DNA from: Scortum barcoo
Taxonomy: Eukaryota; Chordata; Actinopteri; Centrarchiformes; Terapontidae
Length of the DNA: 64,000 nt
Direction: 5' to 3'
NCBI GenBank assembly: GCA_023238725.1
Contig: CM041551.1
Span: 9,971,759 to 10,035,758 of the forward strand
The notes under the pieces: generated by a model
The model's input: only the letters and a program-made list of their open reading frames with translations
The model's database searches: none
Told to the model about the DNA's origin: nothing
Shown here: piece by piece, positions 63,181 to 64,000 of the stretch
How the letters are laid out: the number at the start of each line of letters is the position of its first letter
Position numbering within the stretch: position 1 is the first letter of the stretch
Made by a program: the position numbers and the translations under genes

Positions 63181-64000
63181 AAGGGTTACTAAGAGATTTA
63201 ATATAATACAAGCATAGCATTTTCAAACTTGCGAAAGACAGATTTTGAAAAAACAAAGCAGCAGAAGTTGAGATATCCTCACTCTTAGTGTAATTAGTCT
63301 TTCAGTCTGCTTATGCCAACTTTGTAATGCAAGTAATCTGTCCAAACCCAAGCAGAGAAACTGTCAGTTGACAAAGCTTCGTATGACTTAGAAAATGCAC
63401 TATAAAACTGTTTGAAATGAGAGGCGAGTATCAGTGTGCTCATCTAACTCCTGACAATAGACAGAATAATCGCATTTCCATAAATGTCAAACTACTACTT
63501 TAACATTTAGATACAACAAACATCTTCAAAAGGTTTGGCAGGAACATATCACAGCTCCTTGACATTGTGAAGTATCCATGAAGCTATAACTTTACCCTGT
63601 AACTTAGCTTACAATGTCCCAAGGCTGAAATAAAGGTTATAACATACGTTATAACACATCATATTGTAACTCACTATAGAGGTATGTCATGATATGTGGA
63701 CCCCTCGAGAAGCTTGTGGTAAACAGAATTTGTACCACCGCAGCCACCAGCGAGTACAAAACAATAAAGTATCTGCAGTTAGCCCAAACTGAGCCCATAA
63801 AATATGACTGTAATGTAGGAACAAGATTTCAGAGGACAACACGGACTTCAACAGGTGCCAGGAGTGATAAGGCGGGAGGGCGGTAAAGAGGAGGGGCAGA
63901 GAGTGTGGACAAATGTTAGGGGTGTCAAGAGTGTAACAGAGTGGATTAACACCTTTATTCTGCATTTTATCTCTGGACGTCACAATATGTCCTCCTATGT

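Larger units (their letters stand above)
54192..64000. other. myrip upstream intron, right part to window end
   Basis: No exon is recognised. A 245-codon open frame on the minus strand (54297-55034) is the longest in the window, but its composition (many Ser, Cys, Leu, Ile; CA-repeat-derived Cys-Val) and lack of any family likeness argue for chance. The region also holds a perfect hairpin at 57323-57355, a 9-bp tandem repeat at 59595-59626, clustered fish repeats at 60.39-60.91 kb, a compound AT/CA tract at 61058-61205, a CA tract at 62545-62571 and a repeat copy at 63006-63180. Confidence 0.5.

Noticed and set aside
1..64000. Search for CRISPR arrays, operons, phage or bacterial mobile elements, toxin genes and other compact gene systems
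   Set aside because: The window is intron-rich vertebrate DNA with a single large gene. Repeats are dinucleotide tracts and decayed transposons, none with regularly spaced unique spacers or clustered coding genes.

Overview
This window is vertebrate, and very probably teleost fish, genomic DNA. The evidence is long introns with consensus GT/AG splice sites, dense CA/GT, AT and CT microsatellites, and many short diverged copies of interspersed repeats that I recognise from fish genomes. Nothing prokaryotic or viral is visible: no operon, no dense ORFs, no CRISPR array.

The gene that organises the window is myrip (myosin VIIA and Rab interacting protein, Slac2-c/exophilin-8), on the minus strand. 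Six internal coding exons are recognisable. From 5' to 3' on the transcript they are 41900-42128 (Rab27-binding zinc-finger exon), 15088-15224 (second half of the Rab-binding domain), 3215-3301, 1883-1980, 1549-1629 and 766-927. Splice phases agree across all of them, and the peptides follow the order of the vertebrate MYRIP N-terminal third. The first coding exon, carrying the start codon, was not found between 42129 and 64000, so it probably lies to the right. The exons for the myosin- and actin-binding parts lie to the left of position 1. The whole window is therefore the interior of one large gene: an upstream intron of more than 21.8 kb, then introns of about 26.7, 11.8, 1.2, 0.25 and 0.6 kb.

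The most notable observation is a perfect 7-bp tandem duplication (42012-42025) in the zinc-finger exon. It makes the exon 229 bp instead of the 222 bp needed to keep frame, and it would truncate the protein shortly after the next splice junction. All other exons are clean, so this is either an assembly or sequencing error or a recent loss-of-function allele. The second notable item is an intact 165-codon coiled-coil open frame at 7109-7606, on the same strand inside the 11.8-kb intron. It has a plausible splice acceptor but no in-frame ATG near its start, and I could not identify its parent gene.

The introns hold microsatellites (three long AT tracts, several CA/GT tracts), a 381-bp element with terminal inverted repeats and TA flanks (31095-31475), a Tc1-like transposase relic (48541-48695), an L2-type LINE relic (33780-33876), a LINE-type 3' tail (about 12957-13110) and several decayed non-autonomous repeats. 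Some of the latter are clustered at 60.39-60.91 kb. A few stretches look like candidate conserved non-coding elements, but that is inference only. I found no new biological system; the remaining intronic DNA looks ordinary for a fish genome.
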